DNA from: Sweltsa coloradensis
Lineage: Eukaryota; Arthropoda; Insecta; Plecoptera; Chloroperlidae
DNA length: 64,000 nt
Assembly: GCA_024449915.1 (NCBI GenBank)
Contig: JAMZAV010003189.1
Span: 117,031 to 181,030, forward strand
Direction of reading: 5' to 3'
Shown: piece by piece, positions 42,736 to 54,078 of the stretch
Layout of the letters: every line of letters begins with the position of its first letter
Position numbering within the stretch: position 1 is the first letter of the stretch
Notes under the pieces: generated by a model
The model's input: only the letters and a program-made list of their open reading frames with translations
Told to the model about the DNA's origin: nothing
Databases searched by the model: none
Position numbers and translations under genes: made by a program

Positions 42736-42912
42736 ATCGTATTTAGAGTCTACCCACTCAGTCACGTAACTGATTATCAGTGGGGGACATTGAAATTAAA
42801 GCCGACCAAGCTAACCCTTTAGGCGCCGACGCCATCGGTGAGCGAACACTGACCAACTGGAGAACGGAATATTTAAGTAAGAAACACCGATCAATCAAGC
42901 TTGACAGACATT
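42736..42912 (-). mobile_element. tRNA-derived SINE S1, 3'-half copy
   Basis: TTTAGAGTCTACCCACTCAG, GTCACGTAACTGATTATCAG, GCCGACGCCATCGGTGAGCG and ACACCGATCAATCAAGCTTG. It belongs to the subfamily of 15451 and 29885. The head is missing. Confidence 0.8.
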
Positions 42913-42919
42913 ATCATAT

Positions 42920-43370
42920 ATATTTTTTAGATCATACATTGAGCTTTAAAAACTAAACGATAAATTAATTTCTCCGGTTTCTGTTAATCTCGGATAACAA
43001 AATATATTTACAAAGGCCTTTTTTACCCCTGCTACACAAACGTGTAGGTAGGGTTTTTGAATTGTTCTTGCTCTAAATAATGATTGATTTTTTTTGTGGA
43101 ATTTAAAAAAGAAAACACTTCAAATTGGAATTTTTACTTAAAATAAAACTTTTATTCAAAATACAAAATTTCTTACAAAACACATTTTTAAAATCTATGA
43201 AAACCAATAACTGGCCAAGGGAATAATAAGAAATTTAAATTTTTGTTAAAAGTTATTTATTTTAGTAAACAATACCTTGGATATGAATGGGATAGAGATA
43301 CAAATACAATACTTTATTATACTTCTTTTTGTTTTTATCTTATTTAATATAATAGCACAAATATAAGGAA
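42920..43370. other. AT-rich stretch without recognised feature
   Basis: Runs of AAAATACAAAATTT type; no gene or shared repeat. Confidence 0.35.
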
Positions 43371-43374
43371 GAAA

Positions 43375-43770
43375 CTGAGAGTAGAGAGTTTAAACTCTAA
43401 GCTAGGGAAAGACAGACTGCGGGGGTTCGGACACATGAAGAGGATGCAGTAGGACAGAATTCCTATGAAACGATATGAACAAGACGCAAGAAACAGAGTA
43501 AAAGAGGGAGACCCAGACTGAGATGGGAACAAGTTATAGCAAAGGACGTATAAGAAAGAAACATGGCTTGAAAAAGTGTAAAAGATGGTGGGGAGAATGA
43601 AAAATCTTGTCAAAAATGGTGAAGGTCCCTGAGGAAGAAAATGACTATGTGGGGGAAGCGTCATGCATGGCTAGCCGACTTCGATAAACTCAGAGGGCTA
43701 ATAATGTGGTGGGTCCCTCTCCTCTGGGAGTTCAAAATGGATAAATAAATAAACAAACAAACAAACAAGA
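43375..43770 (+). pseudogene. 3' end of a non-LTR retrotransposon ORF
   Basis: Translated with frame changes and stops, it yields LRGFGHMKRM, then KR.EQDARNRVKEGDP and RWEQVIAKD, and RWWGE further on. The R(W)FGH-x-RM, GRPRLRW and W-type pattern is the usual C-terminal tail of CR1/RTE/I-like reverse transcriptase ORFs. The end (GGTGAAGGTCCCTGAGGAAG) is shared with 56300-56440. An ATAA/ACAA microsatellite (43740-43769) forms the tail. It is dead. Confidence 0.6.
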
Positions 43771-43799
43771 AATATTGTTAGATATTAAGTGATCATAAA

Positions 43800-44266
43800 T
43801 ATCATACTATCTTTATTAAAAGATTGGGTACTTGGAAGAACCCCCGTTTCATTTATTTATTTATGTATTTAACGTCTATCCTATTCAGTTGCGACTGTGT
43901 GCTGTCCTGTAGGACAAGGTCACCTACAATGTAAACTCATTAAGTGGTGTAAGTGTAATTCCTGTATTTGCCTGGCTTGCAAAGGAATTTCAATTAAGGT
44001 AGCCACAATAGAACACTAGCCCCCTACAACTAGGCACGACGTTATTAACGCAGACTGGACGCATGTACTAAGCTCTGAAGGCGGTAAATACCGTTATAAG
44101 TATTAATTAATTATATTTACACAATAAGTGGCTTATTTCTTGGCGTATAAAGGCTAACTTACTCGGGGTATGAATTGACGCTGGCCAGAGGGATTATCTC
44201 ACTTATGTCAGATACATCCTTGACTCGTCTTTCCACAATCATCATTCCATGATGATGCATTAAAAT
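43800..44266. other. Stretch without recognised feature
   Basis: No gene. GCGACTGTGTGCTGTCCTGT and neighbours are moderately GC-rich but match nothing else here. Confidence 0.35.
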
Positions 44267-44919
44267 TTAAAGGGGTATTTAGCCGCTAAACTCAAAAAAA
44301 ATATTTCGTTCAGGCTAACTAGTTACGAATTTAGCAACTAACAGAAAAATTATTGGGGCCACCATGACCTGCCAAAAAATTGTCAAACGTGTCATTTTTC
44401 GAGCTAGGTCCCATCGGCAAAAATCTCCCATAAGAAATAACATAGGGACGATCTTTATGCCCCGTGATCTTGGAGGATTTTGATTCAAAAAAATATTGGC
44501 CATTATTGACGTACTCTACAGCCTTTTCTGTAAACTCTATATATTTTGTTTTGTAATTTGGGCCAGTAATTCGGTCAAAATATGCTGATTACCAAGATGG
44601 GTTGTGATTTTGGAATGCATATTTTTGCGTGTTTGATGGTATATTTGGGTACAGTTTCAAGACACGATGTAAAAAATGGGCATTTTAGATTGGTACTTTG
44701 CTCTAGTATCTATGTGGACCAAAAAAGAAGTAGGTCAAAGCCGATTTAAGAAATTCCCAAAACACCAATTTTCGCAAATTTCTGGATTAAAAAAATGGAA
44801 AATTGGTGTAAAATCACAGTTATACAAGATATAATTTTTTAAACTGTCATTTAAGTGTGGTATTGTGCTATAGATCATGTGATAAAAAAAATATTTTTTT
44901 GAGTTAATAGCCCCTTTAA
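44267..44919 (+). mobile_element. piggyBac-like MITE, copy 3
   Basis: TTAA at 44267-44270 and 44916-44919, with termini AGGGGTATTTAGCCG and GTTAATAGCCCCT. The body matches 17138-17771 closely and 4184-4836 in reverse. It has the same length as copy 1 (653 bp). Confidence 0.88.
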
Positions 44920-45057
44920 GTAATGATATTACCTAAACATTCAATATATATTTAAAGGTAAATCAAATGAAAGAAGCTTGGGTTTTATAAGGAACAATTC
45001 AGTCTGTCTATATGCATCACTTTTCTGTTAATTTTCGGTGTGTCGTTGCCTAATTTG

Positions 45058-45822
45058 TTGGAAGAGCGTAGCGAGCGTAGCGAGCGAAGCGAAGATTCCA
45101 TTCTACTACACTGGAGAAAAAAATCCGGAATGTTTTTTTTTCTTTCTTTCTTTTGTTTTTGTATTTTTGTCTGTTTGTCCAAACCGATACTCCGATTGCG
45201 ATGAAATTTTATAGAGGCCTTCAAAATCTCTGAACTTAGAACTGCCACGTTTTTGAGCGCAATCGGAAAATTTTTTCTCATGAAAATCGCAATTTTACGA
45301 TTTTTTTCGATTTTTAAAAAATTTCTTCGACTTATAACACCTACATGCTCTATCCGATTTTAATGATTTTTGCACAGAACCTTTATTTTATGAATTAAAA
45401 TATTCTTGTGAAATTTGAGCGCAATTGAAAAAATATTTATCATAAAAATCAAAATTTTACAGGTTTTTTCTTTTTTTAAACAATTCTTTGACTTATAATA
45501 CCTACATGCTTTATCCGATTGTAATGATTTTTTCGCAGAACCTTAATTGTATGAATTTATATATTAGTGTTAAATTTGAGCGCAATCGAGAAATTATTTG
45601 TTATAAAAATCGCAATTTTACGTTTTTTTTAACAATTACGATGAATTAAAAAAAATTAGAAAAATTAAGTTAATTTTTAATTTAATTTAATTTAATTTAA
45701 AAATATTTCAACTAAGTAATGATTTTTTCACAGAACAACAGAAAATTCGCATAACACACGGCAGCTCAATGCACCAATTACGCTCATCCAACAACGCGGC
45801 GGGACTTAAGCGTTTTCCTAGT
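45058..45822 (-). mobile_element. Family A element, copy A4
   Basis: It opens TTGGAAGAGCGTAGCGAGCG and GCGAAGCGAAGATTCC. It has a T-rich tract (45132-45165), three internal blocks with GAGCGCAATCG and CACCTACATGCT, and CGCTCATCCAACAACGCGGC. It closes GACTTAAGCGTTTTCCTAGT. A CCGGCGCCTCCACCA motif follows at 45841. Confidence 0.9.
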
Positions 45823-45859
45823 ATTTTTCATACTGCGGAACCGGCGCCTCCACCAAAAT

Positions 45860-47015
45860 GCCCGGAAAATATAAACTCTCGCTGCTCCGACTCTTGCAGA
45901 CTACCTAGGGTGCTGAAAATTTGATTCAATACTGGAATCGCGATCAAATCTTTCGTTTTTCTCAAACTTCAAGGCCGTTAGTCCGGCCGTTCCAGAGTGG
46001 CTTGCGCCGGACCAATCAATAATTTATATCCAAGGTTATACTAATTATAGTGTTTTGGAGGGAACAATGCTACCCTACATGCATCACTTTTCTGTCTGTC
46101 TGTCGAAAGCACCATATTTATCTTTATAAGTATTTAACTTGCGATGTGAAATTGGATTTTGTTTACATATTATTATGAGCAGTCCTCATATTTGTAAATA
46201 GTAGTACGTAATAACCAGAGGCAGGTATTTGGGGTGAAAATAAAAGCAAATTTTCGTTTTTATTATGTCCAAATCGGTGAATTGGTGGTAAAAATAATAC
46301 AACATTTTGGTGAAAGCTCTATATCTCGCTCCCCCCTAATATACATTTAAAAAAAAAAATAGGTGTGGAATCTTTTAAATGACTTGCAGGAATTATAAAT
46401 TGGAGTTATGGGAATTCAGATACATGTATTTGTGGTGGAACTTATATACTCTTCTTTGGTTTTCTTTTGCCTAAAAGCGGTAAATTACTTTTGAAATTTA
46501 ACGGTTTTTAGCGGTGAAAATTCGTTTTTACCGTTCATACCTAACTCTGGTAATAACTCATTGACCAGCAACAAAATATACAAAAGGAAATACTCTAACC
46601 AACTTAAGAACGAATTCACTTGTTATATATTTCAATTCCATAAATCCGCTTCGTAGATACCGGTCTCAAAGTAAAATAGAACCACGCGAATAACATTTTC
46701 ATTGTTCATATTCCAACTTTGACTTATGAAGTCCTATAAAAACCCTCGATTCTGATATGGGTTACTCTCGTGAGCGATATCTCTGTATATGGTGGGTTTT
46801 CATTTTGATTTATAACGTCGGAATCTGGAACATTACTCCCGCTTCAAAACCTCGCCATTGTTTTGTTTTGTTATGAATGATTACAGTTGGTCACACTGAA
46901 TAAACGCGGTGCCATTTTAGCTTGAGCTCGCCGAGAGAAAGGGAAAGCATGTGCGCCAACTTTGGCAATTTTCACACAAGCTATAGTAATTATTGTTTTG
47001 GTAATTTTGATGTGA
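45860..47015. other. Stretch without recognised gene
   Basis: Mixed composition. GCATCACTTTTCTGTCTGTC at 46080 resembles 45013-45030 just upstream of A4. A repeated theme 'tttcgtttttattatg / ttcgtttttaccg' occurs, but there is no frame of note. Confidence 0.35.
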
Positions 47016-47029
47016 TCACCTAGCGGTTT

Positions 47030-47415
47030 AGCCGCGGTCGCTTAGCTGGTTCCCACTCGAACACCGAAGTTAAGCAACCTCGGGCCCTGAAACATACGTA
47101 TACCGCTGGTTAAAGCAGATGGAGGGTTCGAAAGCTAGTGTAACGGCTTCTTTATCCTCGACGTCTTCTCGGCAGTCCGGGTTAGTGGAGGAACTTGTAT
47201 GACTGTCAAGGTTACACCGTTCTTTCGGATGGGACGTAAAACCGTTGGTTCCCTTGGTACTTTTCGAAAGGAGTAGGCTACGTGCCGGGTACCGGGAATC
47301 CCCTCCTCCATTCTTCATCATCATGCATCGTTGTTAATCTTCAGTTGCTATATGGTCACTGTAAAATGGCATATTATGCTTTATGTGACCTATTCTTAAA
47401 TAAAATAAATTAAAA
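47030..47415 (+). mobile_element. 5S rRNA-headed SINE
   Basis: ACACCGAAGTTAAGCAACCT followed by CGGGCCC (47067-47092) is the conserved internal promoter (box A) region of eukaryotic 5S rRNA, which reads CACCGAAGTTAAGCAAC-GTCGGGC in many animals. The 3' half of 5S is missing. The sequence continues into a body with GTTCTTTCGGATGGGACGTA (47218), which looks like a conserved SINE core, and ends in an A-rich tail (AAATAAAATAAATTAAAAAT). A 5S head plus non-rRNA body defines SINE3-type elements. The 84-codon minus frame across it is a shadow. Confidence 0.7.
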
Positions 47416-47579
47416 ATAGTAATAATCGTTTTGTTTACTATAGAAATTCATTAGATACAAATTAAGAATATAATACCTCTGAGTTAGAATATTGTTTTTG
47501 TAAAACGATCAATTTAATATGTGCTCTTATATACTGGTGTTATTCTGTAACTTTTTGTTTATTTGATTTTCTTTGGTGA

Positions 47580-47775
47580 TGGGCTCGTCAACCGTTAGGT
47601 AATAATGCGCCACTCTAGCCTTAAGGATTCAGGGAGGACTGTGCTGGGAAGAACCATCCACGGGCAAATTGATGGAATGGGCGAGGGATCTCAGTCGACG
47701 GCCAGAGCTCGCCTCTAGCTTAGGACATAAAATCTCTCCACGTACTAGCTGACGTCTGTCAGTTGGTTATTCCAT
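47580..47775 (+). repeat. Dispersed repeat family D, partial copy 3
   Basis: CTCGTCAACCGTTAGGTAAT, CGCCACTCTAGCC and GGCCAGAGCTCGCCTCTAGC match 25446-25690, with the middle deleted. Confidence 0.75.
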
Positions 47776-47999
47776 TTTTAAATTTACTGCCTTTCTTCTG
47801 CCAATCTCGTTAGTTATTGTTGTGCAAATGGTGATACGTGGGGCATCAAATAGATCAAGCTACTCTTTAGTTTGGTAATATTTAATCTATAGCTTGCACT
47901 ATTGCAAATGTTAAATTTAAACATGGATGTACTTATTTCTCGATTTCGTTAGTCGGGAAACACTCCCGTAGGTGTAATTGTAATTATTTATTTATGCAG

Positions 48000-48095
48000 C
48001 TTCAATTAAGAGATTATTATTATTTATTATTTATTATTTATTATTTATTATTTATTATTTATTATTTATTATATTATTATTTATTATATTATTAA
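48000..48095. repeat. (TTATTTA)n AT microsatellite
   Basis: Eight or so units of TTATTTATTA-type sequence, ending directly before an S1 SINE. Confidence 0.9.
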
Positions 48096-48110
48096 GAGAT
48101 CAATTAAGAT

Positions 48111-48545
48111 TGTGTGGCTCGTTGGTCTTGTGGTTAGCGTATCTGCTTCCAATGCAGAAGGACCAGGGTTCGATTCCCGCCTAAGTCAGAAGTTGTTTAA
48201 CTTCTGATTTGGACTTACGTCCATCAGTTCTTGTCTTAGGAGTTTGTAAACGGTGACTTTGGAGCCGTCCTAGCAACGAGGCATATAATAAATTCAAAGT
48301 TGTTCTGAATCGAGCCATCGGCCTTGTTGAATCTGGCGTTGATCCGCGGGTGTTCGCACTGTCCATACCACTGATTGCTATATTTCCTACTAAAAAATAA
48401 CGATCTTGGTTGGGTTATCGCTCACTCTCGCCGATTGCGTCGGGGCCTACATGGTTGGCTTAGTCGCTTTGATTTACTGTCCCCCACTAAAATCAGTTAT
48501 ATAACTGAGTGGGGAGACTCTAAATACAATTTATTTATTTATTTA
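48111..48545 (+). mobile_element. tRNA-derived SINE S1, full-length copy 5 (best preserved)
   Basis: The head is GTGTGGCTCGTTGGTCTTGT and GGTTAGCG (A box), TCTGC-TTCCAAT-GCAGA (anticodon arm, CCA in the loop) and AGGGTTCGATTCCCG (B box). The body has GGTGACTTTGGAGCCGTCCT and GTTGATCCGCGGGTGTTCGC. The end hairpin is CAGTTATATAACTG. The 3' end is GACTCTAAATAC, and the tail is (ATTT)n. Use this copy to define S1 (about 410 bp). The small frames inside it are shadows. Confidence 0.92.
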
Positions 48546-48645
48546 AGTGGATAAGACGCCTGTCTGAAATGTGGGAGACCCGTGGTTCGAATCCCGGTTG
48601 GGGCGGACTTTTGTTATTTCTGAATTGTAGTAAATAATAATGGAT
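48541..48645 (+). mobile_element. tRNA-derived SINE S2, partial, inserted at S1 tail
   Basis: GTGGATAAGACGCCTGTCTG, then GTGGTTCGAATCCCGGTTGG and TTTCTGAATTGTAGTAAATA. It begins within the S1 AT tail, showing preferential or nested insertion. Confidence 0.75.
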
Positions 48646-48900
48646 GTACTTTGTATTTGGAAGCAGCTTTTGCGAGGTATTGTGGTAATTTATCGATAGT
48701 GTGTTCAGAGTGCGAGTGTGACAATCCGCGACGGTGCTGCGATCTGTACGCCAACGCAAGCTTAACTGGAATCGCCTCTATTATATCCCGCGCTTTTTGT
48801 GATGTGTGCGGTTAGTTCATTGTTTAGTTACGGGTGAGTTACCTGCAGATAGCGCCAGCGACGGTCTGCTATTCTTTACCGGTGTTTTGTGAGGATACTC

Positions 48901-48950
48901 ATGGGAGAATTATCCACCATGTTTAATTTAAGAGCTGATAAAATGGTGAG
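48901..48950 (+). other. Possible short first coding exon
   Basis: ATG at 48901 opens a 15-codon frame (MGELSTMFNLRADKM). It ends in AATG|GTGAGTC, a good splice-donor context. The preceding 150 bp are GC-richer than the surroundings (GCGCCAGCGACGGTCTGC), as in promoters or 5' UTRs. No matching downstream exon was found, so this is weak. Confidence 0.15.
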
Positions 48951-49869
48951 TCTAAATGGTTTGGTCACTGCCTTGGAAGGGTCATATTTCTAGTAACCTA
49001 TTTTTTCCGAGGGGGTGTAGAAAAACATTTTCCATTCTGTAAATTTTAACAATAACTGCATTGAGAACTGAAAATAAGGGAGTCTCTTAAAGTTCCATAA
49101 TATACTTGGCTGGTTCTTGATATAATTCGCGTTAGAACGACATCAATTATCGGTGACGTTAGAAGTAATGTACGAAAGGTTTGATTGTGAATGAGAGAAA
49201 GATTAAATCCTATAACAGACCACTCTAGATTTCAATCATGTGCTTGCTAGAAATAGGCGACCTCAGATGACTACGGAAATGAAACATTGCGTTGAATGAC
49301 AAAATAAGGGCATTTAAATGTTATATTTAATATAATGTAAGGAATGGCACTTACGTTGTGAAGGTATGTAAAAGCTATGTTACCCCATTTATGTATTTAT
49401 TTATTTATTTATTATTGGTGATAAGATTTTAATAACACGACTCCTGCGTTTGCCAATTTCATTGCCGTTTGTTTGTTTGTTTGTTTGTTTGTTCGCCTGT
49501 TTGTTTGTCTGTTTGTTTGATTGTTTGTTTGTTTGTTTGTTTGTTTGTTTGTTTGTTGGATATTGGTTCTTCCAGTGGTAGCTCTTGAACGAAAGCTTCA
49601 TTTCACGTAAGAACTAGTCCTAGAATGAAATTGAGACCAATATTAAAAATATCGTTCAAGCACGTCCCAGATTATAGTATCTGAATGTTGGTGAACGATG
49701 GTGCTTCATCTTACAAACTCGTAATTAACAGTAGAACTTTATAATAAAAACTAACTATATTTAATACAAACCAGAAATTGTAAGTTCATACTCGACCGGA
49801 ATCGAACCCGGTCTCCCAGTAGCGGGGCGGACGTATACTTAAATATGATCAGCACTACATTTGGGAGTG
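48951..49869. other. Stretch with (GTTT)n microsatellite and tRNA-like relic
   Basis: (GTTT)n at 49468-49557. A minus-strand tRNA-like B box (CCGGAATCGAACCCGGTCTC, 49796-49815) lies with an AGAAATTGTAAGT tail side at 49770. No gene was recognised. Confidence 0.5.
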
Positions 49870-49892
49870 TTTTCTGACATGACATTTGACAT

Positions 49893-50590
49893 GACTGCCA
49901 GCAACTTGAAGTGTTCCTGGACTCCCAAAATGAAAACAATACTCCAATAGATGTGCTTTGCTTTTCTGAGCATTGGCTCACTGAAAGTAATCTAAACTCG
50001 TTACACATCAGTAACTACAAAAAGGTAAGCTCATTTTCCAGATCATCTCATACCCATGGTGGTGTTGCAATATTTGCTGGTGAAGCATGGTTGAAACACA
50101 TTAAAACAAGGAGTGATATTAATAAAATCTGCATTGAGAAACATATAGAAATCACAGGCATTGAAGTAAACATTGCATCAGATCACAACAAAAAGATAAA
50201 CTTATAATATTAACACTTTATCGTTCTCCATCAGGAGACATGCATACATTCCTCCAGAATATGGAATACTTACTTGAGAAACTATCAGGTGAACAAAAGA
50301 AAATAGTTATATTAGGTGATTTTAACATTGATTTCAATCTTAAATCAAAAAAACAATGAACAACTGGAACATTTATTTACTTCTCATAATCTAACATTTC
50401 AAGTTAAAGAACCAACAAGAATCGACCCTTTTCATGCATCTGAAAAGACGATTGACAATATCGCTACAAATTTACCACTAGAATCCTTTCAGACGAATGT
50501 GATCAATAATTGCCTATCAGATCATCTTGCACAAACTATTACTTGTTGCTTACCGGAAGCACATAAAAATCTAAAAATAAAACAGTAACA
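49893..50590 (+). pseudogene. Retrotransposon endonuclease remnant
   Basis: Pieces of the AP-endonuclease-like domain: IDVLCFSEHWL (around 49935-49970), HGGVAIFA, LYRSPSGDMHTF in a second frame, IVILGDFNID (about 50305-50332), then NCLSDHLAQTI (about 50507-50540). The E-H-W-L, Y-R-P/S, G-D-F-N and S-D-H motifs are the catalytic landmarks of this family. At least two frame changes (near 50205 and 50345) break it. Confidence 0.8.
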
Positions 50591-51329
50591 AAAAGAAAGT
50601 TTTCAGAAGATAATATCCAAAAGCTAAATGATCATTTACAAACACTAAACTGGGGAAAAGTCTACCAATCAGATACTCCTGATGATAAATATAATGAATT
50701 TGAGAATACCTTCCTGATTGCCTTTAATGACTGTTTTCCAGAAAGGACCATTAAAAATTAAGAGTACTGAATTCATTAAACTATCCTGGATCACACAAGG
50801 CATTAAAAATTCCAGCAAAAACTTTAAATGCCTGTACAGCCTAAATAAACATTTTAAAACCCATTTCACAGAGGAGATGTACAAGAATTATAAGAAAATA
50901 TATGAAAAAACCATTTCAGCAGCCAAAAAGCAATATTTTAACAATCAAATCTATAACAGTGAAAATAAGTCAAGAAGGTATGGGAAATTGTAAATCAACA
51001 AACTAATAAATCAATAAACAAAAAATCTGCCGACTCTAATATAAATCTAAAAGTAAATGGAACTACAATCACAGATCAACAAATAGTTGTCAGATACCTT
51101 CAATCACAACTTTGCAACAATGGCAGGTAATCTCAACCAACAGCGAAAGACTGATGGCAAAGCATCTGCTAAATATCTAGCAGATTCAGGTAAAGCTCCA
51201 TCAAAATCATTATATGTAAACCAGACCAATAAAACGTGAAATAATGGACATAGTTATGAAATGAAAAATCTCCAATCTTGTGGGCTTGATCAAATACCCA
51301 TGACAATAGTCAAAAAATTATACGTAATA

Positions 51330-51990
51330 TAGCGCCAGTCTTAACCCACATTTTTAATTACTGTATTGACAAATCATATTTCCGAAGAAATTAAAGGTTT
51401 CAAAATAATACCTTTATTTAAAAAGGGTGACAAATCGGATGGAAATAACTACCGACCAATTTCTCTACTTCCAGTATTTTCTAAAATTTTTGAAAAAATA
51501 CTCCATACAAGAATTACTCATTCCTTGAAAAAGAACATCTACTATCAAATAGCCAAAATGGGTTTAGGAAATATAGGTCAACAACTAATACCATAGAAAA
51601 ATTTATTAATAATATAACTCAAGGAAAGGAAAAAAATGAACGCTTAATTGGAATCTTTTGTGACCTTTCGAAAGCTTTCGATTGCATAGATCACGCGTTA
51701 CTACTGGCTAAACTGCACTATTATGGCATAAGAGGTCATGCGTATAATCTAGTTAAATCATATCTCACGGACAGGAGGCAACATGTAGAAATTAAAACCA
51801 CAGATGAATACAATCACGAGAAATGTTACTTATCTGATGGTGAAGCAGTCAACTGTGGAGTTCCTCAAGGCTCCATACTAGGCCCTCTATGTGTTCATAA
51901 TATTCGTAAATGATCTCTACTTACATCTTGAAAAATATAGGTATTAAATTAATTGCGGATGATACCAGTATCCTAATAGAAGCAAAATAC
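51330..51990 (+). pseudogene. Retrotransposon reverse transcriptase core, frameshifted
   Basis: IIPLFKKGDKS and NYRPISLLPVFSKIFEK lie in one frame (51366-51540). FRKYRSTTNTIEKFI and CDLSKAFDCIDHALL, YGIRG, SYLTDRRQ and GVPQGSILGPL lie in another (51560-51895). IADDTSILIE (about 51950-51980) lies in a third. These cover reverse transcriptase blocks 1 to 5, including the ADD catalytic pair. Frame changes near 51560 and 51895 disable it. Confidence 0.88.
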
Positions 51991-52237
51991 ATGACAATCT
52001 GATAGTCATTAGCGAAGAAGTGCTGAGCGCAGTAACTAAGTGGTTCCAAAATAACAAACTTTTACTAAATGCCAATAAAACTAATTTCATAGAATTCCAC
52101 CCAAGTAACCAACTCATAGTCAAAACAACAATTTAACAACAATCAAATAACACGGCAGATAACACCGTGATAAAAAGAGTTCACACAACAGAATTTCTTG
52201 GAATCCATATCGACCAAAATCTAAACTGGCACACACA

Positions 52238-52753
52238 TTGCGATATGTTAGCAAAAAAACTAAGTTCTGCATGCTTTTCACTAAAAACAATCAATTTAAT
52301 CACAAACACAAAAACTGCAAAATAGCTTACTATGCTAACTTTGAATCACATATGAGGTACGGCATCAATATATGGGGCAGCTCTGTTAAAGCAGACACAA
52401 TATTTAAACTACAGAAAAGAGCAATAAGAAATATTCTTGGACTCAAACAAAAGAAAAATTCTTACATTAAACCTCACTGTAAGCCACACTTCATCAAACA
52501 CAAAATCCTCACTTTCTACAGTCTATACATATTTCAATCCGTACTAAATTTAAAAAAATCTATGATTAATGAAGAAATTGACAAGACAAAAGCCAAACTT
52601 CATCACAGCCATAAAACAAGACAAGCAAACAACATACACACTAAGTATCTCAAGCGGACACATTCACAACTTAACTCCAATAGTATTAGTTCTAAATTAT
52701 TTAACAAGCTACCGACAAGTCTAAAAGCCATTTCTAATATGAGCATTTTTTAA
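52238..52753 (+). pseudogene. Retrotransposon ORF2 C-terminal region
   Basis: A 171-codon open stretch downstream of the reverse transcriptase core. It has YANFESHMRYGINIWGSS, LQKRAIRNILGL and a long Lys/His/Asn-rich remainder. 'F-x-S-h-x-Y-G-I-x-x-W-G' and 'LQKRAIR' are familiar just after the thumb in Jockey/CR1-type ORF2. It ends with a stop at 52751, followed by the 3' UTR. Confidence 0.75.
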
Positions 52754-53469
52754 AACAAACTAAAACAAACTCCTATGTAACAAAGCATATTACTCTATTG
52801 AGGAATTTTTGAAGGACAAACTACTATAACACTGTTAGGCCTATCTTATACTACAATTCTAAATAGGCCTAATAGATATAGATATATTGTACTATTGTTA
52901 TGTTTGTATTCCACAAATAGGCTAAGATATATTGTATGGTAGGCCCATTTCTTTGTCTTGTGTTTTAAATTTTGTCTTATAGTTTGTCTTATTTCTATAG
53001 ATATTAATATTTGTTTGCCTTTTTTGTCTCTTATGTCTGTCTTATCTTTGTTTTATGTACTGCCTTAAATTGAAACCAATCTCGGCCCACAAGAAAAACT
53101 AGACAAATACTTGTTCTCTCGTTTCATTAGTATTCTCTTATATACGAGGCACTCAAATTCTATTACTAGCCAACATTAAAATTGTTATGATATGTACAAA
53201 CTAAGACTAAGGCATTAATTATCAAGTAACTTATTTTTTAGGATAGAAATGTGACGGAGTATATCTCAATTTGCATCCTGCTTGATACAGCAAATTGTAC
53301 CTTTCCAAACACCTCAATAACAAAGTTTATTTGTTTAGGAATAAGTAAATAAATACTTATTCCAGACAATATATTCTTAGAGGTCATCACAAAGTGTAAA
53401 TTATTATAATGTAATATGCTATGTGTGTGGAAATAAAACTTAACTTACTTACTTACTTACAATATATTT

Positions 53470-53940
53470 CTTATTCTCTCTCGTTGGAAATCTGCCCAGG
53501 GCGCTATATGCATTCTCCTCTCGAGGTGTCAGAGGGCTGTTTTACCCTTTTAGTCCTTTATTTTTTTATTTTAAGAAATTAAAAGGAATTTTGCAAAATT
53601 TTGAATTTTGATAAAAGTGTTACATTTTAAGTTAAAATGATACTTCTAGGTGCATACCTAAACGATTTTTTAAAAACGGTTTGCATATTTTGTATTTTGT
53701 GTATCTCAAATACCTGCTACTAGAGATTATATCGAATTTCCGGGACCAAAACAGAATTTTCTTGTTTTTAGCTGTTTTTTTGTTGATGTCTATTATCAAT
53801 CTAAAAAATGAACCATTCGTTCCATCGGCATGGGGTTTAACATTTATTTTTATTCACACAAAAAAAAATAGGGCTTAAATTGAAAACCCTATTATTACTT
53901 GCATTTGAATCGAAATCTTGATGTCCCCGTTTGTAGACAT
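53470..53940. other. AT-rich stretch without recognised feature
   Basis: No gene or repeat was recognised. Confidence 0.35.
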
Positions 53941-53944
53941 TCTC

Positions 53945-54070
53945 ATTAACGACCATGGACAACTTCTAAAAAACCTCCAGTCATGATTGCCAGACCCCTC
54001 GGGATTCGAGCCTGGAACCTCCCGATTCGAAATCTCGTGCATAACGCTTGAACCAACACTGTCGGTCGCA
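53945..54070 (-). mobile_element. SINE family S3-related, copy 3
   Basis: CCTCCAGTCATGATTGCCAG, GGGATTCGAGCCTGGAACCT and CCCGATTCGAAATC resemble 20130-20200. The B-box-like element is on the minus strand. It ends a few bases before family A copy A5. Confidence 0.6.
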
Positions 54071-54078
54071 ATATACTT

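Larger units (their letters stand above)
49870..53461 (+). mobile_element. Non-LTR retrotransposon, Jockey/CR1-like, broken
   Basis: In order on one strand: an endonuclease (AP-endonuclease type) remnant, a reverse transcriptase with fingers, palm and FDCIDHALLLAKL, a C-terminal region, a T-rich 3' UTR and a simple tail (ACTT)n at 53436-53460. The 5' end is truncated inside the endonuclease; ORF1 is not present. Several frameshifts and stops show that the copy is inactive. Non-LTR elements copy by target-primed reverse transcription; 5' truncation and a microsatellite tail fit. Subfamily placement needs a phylogeny. Confidence 0.85.

Noticed and set aside
49870..53461. Endogenous retrovirus or virus-derived gene
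   Set aside because: The endonuclease plus reverse transcriptase layout without protease, integrase or LTRs is that of a non-LTR retrotransposon.
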